Assembly (NCBI GenBank): GCA_035459025.1
Contig: DATHYT010000029.1
Coordinates: 62,001-126,000 of the forward strand
Direction: 5' to 3'
Source of the DNA: JAABQT01 sp035459025
GTDB lineage: Bacteria > Pseudomonadota > Gammaproteobacteria > Burkholderiales > SG8-39
DNA length: 64,000 nt
Positions within the stretch are counted from its first letter, which is position 1; every line of letters begins with the position of its first letter. The notes beneath the pieces are model-generated. The model made no database searches and had not been told where the DNA came from. It saw nothing but the letters and a program-made list of their open reading frames with translations. The position numbers and the translations under genes were made by a program. Below, piece by piece: positions 61,255 through 64,000 of the stretch.

Positions 61255-63200
61255 GCCGCGAGTGTAGCCGGGTCGAGCGACTGGATCACGGGCGGGATCG
61301 GGCAATCGAGCGTCGCCGCGACTGCGCGCACCAGCTCCATTTCTGCCAGGCGAAACGGGCCGTCGGCGGCCGCGGTCTCGACGCAGGCCTTCAGGAGACG
61401 CGGCTTCTGGAACGGCGCCAGGTGGCGCAGGCGCTCGAGCGCCTGCTGCATGCGCGCCGCGGTGAGCTCGCCCAGCGTCAGCAGCGCCGGCAGGGCGAAC
61501 CCCAGGATCGCCTGGCCCTTGGCGTGCGAGACCTCCGTGCTTCCCCTGGAAACATGCGCGATGAGCGAGATCACCGCGTTGGCGTCGGCGGCCACGTCTT
61601 CCACTTTCTTGTACCGCGTAAGGATCGGCTTGCCTGCGCCTTCCCGCAGGCGCTGGCGCAGCAGCGTCGCCTGCACGAATTCGCCCAGCGTCGTCTTTTG
61701 GTCGGCCTCGACCAGCGCCTGCACCATGGCGAGAAAGGCATCGCGCCGCTTCTGCGCCCATTGCTTGAGCGCCGGCAGCGCGAGCTCGAGAAGCAGCAGG
61801 AACTGCCGCCGGCCGACACCCTGCAGCTCGAAGCGCGCCGCTGCGACCTGTTCGGCCTCGGCGCCGAGGAGCTGCAGCTGGCGTTCGCGCACCGGACCCT
61901 CGCGCTCGAGCAGCAGGGCGCACATTACCTGCGCGGCACCCTCGGGTGTCTGCAGGCGGCGCTTCACGGTGGGCGGCAGGCGCTCGAGCAGGCGCCGGGC
62001 ATGGTCGACGTGCTCGTGCCTGGGCGCTTCGACGAGCGCCGCGGCCGCGCCGATGCCGCCCAGCACTTTGACGACGCTGCCGCCGCCGTCGAGCACGGCG
62101 ACGCGGCGGTCGCCACCGTGGTGTCCGGGACGCGTGCGCCGATAATCATCGCGCTGGAACCGCGGATGCACCCGCCGGATGCGCTCCTCGATCGGCGGGT
62201 GCGTCGGGAAGCCCCACCAATGCGCAACAGCAGGCAGGAAGAACATGTGCGACAGCTCATCGACGTACAGTCCACGCAACGTAGTTCCCGCGCGCAGCAG
62301 CGAGACCGCGTCCAGGGCGCCGGCGATGCCGTCGGGGTTGCGCGTGAACTGCACGCTTGCCGCATCGGCCAGCAACTCGCGCCGGCGCGAGATCGCCGCC
62401 TTGATCGCTTCGGCGGCAAAGGAGCCCGGAAACGCGATGAACGCGATCAGCGTGCCGATCATGGCGCTGAATACCTCGCCGCCCACGTTCTCCCGGCTCT
62501 TGCCGCGCGCCGTGTCTGCCGCGCCATACACGAGCGCCTCCCCCACCTCGCCGAAAACCGTGAGGCCCCCGAGAAGCCCCGCCAGGCGGATGTTCAATGC
62601 CATGTCGCCGTTCAGGATGTGGCTGAATTCGTGGCCCATGACGCCTTGCAGCTCGTCGCGCGTCAGCTTCTGCACCAGTCCGCGGGTGACGATGATCACG
62701 GCCTCGTTTGGCGTATGACCCGCGACCAGCGCATTCACCGCGTCGTCGTAGCCAAGCAGGTACACCGGCGGCACCGCAATGCCCGAAGCGATCGCCATCT
62801 CCTCGACGACGTTGAGCAGGCGGGTTTCGGTGGCGCTGGCCCGCCCCCGCTCGAGATAGCGTGCGCTCAGCATCTGCGCCACCGCGATTCCCCCCTCGCT
62901 CAGCTTCCAGATGCGCCAGGCAGACACGCCTGCCACGACGAAGCCCACGATCGCGGTCACCCACAGGTGGAACGCCGGCGGGATGTTCACGAGCGCGTGC
63001 CAGTACGTGCGCGCGAGCCCCTGCCAGACGACGACCTCATCCCCGGCGAGCGGCAGCAGGCCGAAGATCGCGATTACCGCATAGCCGAGCGCCCCGGCCA
63101 GGTTGAAGCACAAGACGACGAAGGCTGCCGCAACGAGGTACCACAACACCAGCCAGCGCGACGCGCGCCTCGCCTCGTCCTGCTGCGCGAAGAAATCCAT
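61251..63200 (-). CDS. M48 metallopeptidase with extra C-terminal domain
   Basis: The 649-aa membrane protein has N-terminal helices (WLVLWYLVAAAFVVLCFNLAG and others), an HtpX-like M48 domain with zinc motif GVMGHEFSHILNGD (His190, His194) and RRRELLADAASVQFTRNPDGIA near 268 holding the third ligand. A C-terminal domain of about 250 residues follows, ending CVETAAADGPFRLAEMELVRAVAATLDCPIPP, reminiscent of TerB-like helices. M48 enzymes degrade faulty membrane proteins. The C-terminal domain is repeated in the next gene. Confidence 0.9.
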   Translation of the reverse strand: MDFFAQQDEARRASRWLVLWYLVAAAFVVLCFNLAGALGYAVIAIFGLLPLAGDEVVVWQGLARTYWHALVNIPPAFHLWVTAIVGFVVAGVSAWRIWKLSEGGIAVAQMLSARYLERGRASATETRLLNVVEEMAIASGIAVPPVYLLGYDDAVNALVAGHTPNEAVIIVTRGLVQKLTRDELQGVMGHEFSHILNGDMALNIRLAGLLGGLTVFGEVGEALVYGAADTARGKSRENVGGEVFSAMIGTLIAFIAFPGSFAAEAIKAAISRRRELLADAASVQFTRNPDGIAGALDAVSLLRAGTTLRGLYVDELSHMFFLPAVAHWWGFPTHPPIEERIRRVHPRFQRDDYRRTRPGHHGGDRRVAVLDGGGSVVKVLGGIGAAAALVEAPRHEHVDHARRLLERLPPTVKRRLQTPEGAAQVMCALLLEREGPVRERQLQLLGAEAEQVAAARFELQGVGRRQFLLLLELALPALKQWAQKRRDAFLAMVQALVEADQKTTLGEFVQATLLRQRLREGAGKPILTRYKKVEDVAADANAVISLIAHVSRGSTEVSHAKGQAILGFALPALLTLGELTAARMQQALERLRHLAPFQKPRLLKACVETAAADGPFRLAEMELVRAVAATLDCPIPPVIQSLDPATLAA

Positions 63201-63205
63201 GCCCG

Positions 63206-64000
63206 CTAGTCGAGCAGCGGCGGCAGCGGGCAGTCGAGCACCGCGCCGGTGACGCGCAGGAGCTCCGCCTCGCCGAGCTGAATGGTGCCGTCCGCGGTCG
63301 CGGCGGCGAACATGGCCTGTATCAGCAGCGCCTTGGCGAGCGGCGCGAGCTCGCGCAGCCGGTCCAGCGCATCGCCGGCCGCCTCAGGGGTAATGCGCTC
63401 CCGCGGCAGCAGCTGCGACTCGCGCAAGCCGAGCTGCGCCGTGCCCGCGGCAAACGCGGCCGCCGGGTCGGCGTGGCCGGCGTGGGCGACGAGCGAGAGC
63501 AGGGTGGTCGACTCCTCGCGCAGCGCCTCGATGCGCTTGCTGCCCGCCACCGGCGCGCCCGGCAGGAGCTGGTGCCAGAGCAGCGTCAGCAGCACGAACT
63601 CGTGCAGCGACACGCGCTGGTCGGCGCGGATCACGCCTTCCACCGCGGCGAGGAACTCCCTTCGCTCGGTCTCGCCCAGCTGCTTCAGCGCGGGCAGCGC
63701 CAGGTCGACGAGCGGCAGGTGCAGCGCAACGTCGGAACGCGTGCCGTCGACGCGCGGGCGCAGCAGATCGAGCACCGCCGCCTTCGCCCTCTGCGGGTGG
63801 TGCAGCGCCTCGCGCTGCGCGTCGGAGAGCGAGTCGAGCAGGCGCTGCGCCCGGGTCACCTTTTCCGCATCGAGCGTGCCCACCAGCGCCGAGCTCGCCT
63901 GCGGGGTGCGGCCCCAGGCCTGCGAGGCGAGTACCGCAGTGGCCAGCACGCCTTCGGCCGCTTTGCGCCGGCGCTCGCGGTCCTCGTCGGGCGGCGGCGC
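63206..64000 (-). CDS. Partial paralogue of the M48 protein's C-terminal domain (runs off the right edge)
   Basis: 264 codons are visible with no start, so the gene begins beyond the window. The visible part matches the C-terminal domain of the M48 protein: LALPALKQLGETERREFLAAVEGVIRADQ against LALPALKQWAQKRRDAFLAMVQALVEADQ, and ADGTIQLGEAELLRVTGAVLDCPLPP against ADGPFRLAEMELVRAVAATLDCPIPP. An M48 domain may lie upstream. The gap to the M48 gene is 5 nt, so they form one operon and a tandem duplication. Confidence 0.85.
   Translation of the reverse strand, partial: APPPDEDRERRRKAAEGVLATAVLASQAWGRTPQASSALVGTLDAEKVTRAQRLLDSLSDAQREALHHPQRAKAAVLDLLRPRVDGTRSDVALHLPLVDLALPALKQLGETERREFLAAVEGVIRADQRVSLHEFVLLTLLWHQLLPGAPVAGSKRIEALREESTTLLSLVAHAGHADPAAAFAAGTAQLGLRESQLLPRERITPEAAGDALDRLRELAPLAKALLIQAMFAAATADGTIQLGEAELLRVTGAVLDCPLPPLLD

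Noticed and set aside
58423..62145. 1240-codon open frame on the plus strand opposite the dehydrogenase and M48 genes
   Set aside because: Composition (Arg, Ala, His, Gln) is typical of a reverse-strand shadow; the minus-strand genes are certain.

Overview
The window is a gene-dense, GC-rich stretch of chromosome, most likely from a betaproteobacterium (Burkholderiales-like). The reasons are the order secA-argJ-DUF815 ATPase-Nudix/ThiE facing pilC-pilD-coaE-zapD-yacG, a Gram-negative lpxC behind ftsZ, a Bug-type (TctC) solute receptor and a TAXI-type TRAP transporter. No species can be named from the sequence alone. No tRNA, rRNA, CRISPR array, transposase or integrase was seen.

Layout. 1-5.1 kb: the 5' part of an aminotransferase (-), corA (+), ffh (-), and a ccsA/ypjD-corB pair (+). 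5.2-8.9 kb: pilC-pilD-coaE-zapD-yacG (+). 8.9-14.7 kb: secA-argJ-DUF815 ATPase-Nudix/ThiE (-). 14.75-16.35 kb: an M23 peptidase (-), a DciA-like DUF721 protein (+) and a small membrane protein behind lpxC. 16.35-34.7 kb: a complete division and cell wall (dcw) cluster on the minus strand, in the order mraZ-rsmH-ftsL-ftsI-murE-murF-mraY-murD-ftsW-murG-murC-murB-ddlB-ftsQ-ftsA-ftsZ-lpxC. It is almost free of gaps, with many 1-13 nt stop/start overlaps. A clear mraZ promoter carries five operator boxes at exact 10-bp spacing.

34.8-55 kb is catabolic and accessory. It holds an LDH2-type dehydrogenase, a 3-oxoacid CoA-transferase pair, an orphan Bug receptor, a beta-hydroxyacid dehydrogenase, an M24-fold protein with a changed metal ligand, an IlvD/EDD sugar-acid dehydratase, an HpaI-type aldolase, a D-2-hydroxyacid dehydrogenase, a TAXI-TRAP uptake system, a 2-keto-4-pentenoate hydratase-like enzyme and a class III CoA-transferase. 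Together they suggest import and breakdown of organic acids, possibly sugar acids or products of aromatic degradation; the exact substrate is unknown. Inside this part lies a 2.1-kb block (42.2-44.3 kb) bounded by two near-identical 89-bp copies of the dehydratase gene's 3' end. It carries a GerW/YtfJ-like gene, a DUF2953 gene, a small coupled ORF and a Cys-containing two-TM protein. Its two transcription units each have an FNR/DNR-like palindrome (TTGA-N6-TCAA) centred 93.5 nt upstream of the start codon. This block is the best candidate for a little-described system.

55-64 kb: a stand-alone DGQHR (DndB-like) protein, a decayed DUF1223 gene with two frameshifts, a luciferase-like oxidoreductase, an ankyrin protein, a large FAD/Fe-S D-2-hydroxyacid dehydrogenase, and two tandem proteins sharing a C-terminal domain, the first of which (61.25-63.2 kb) is an M48 peptidase and the second runs off the right edge.

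A general trait is tight packing: 4-nt ATGA or GTGA overlaps in operons, convergent genes that share the bases of their stop codons, and several start codons only 5-8 nt after a -10-like hexamer.
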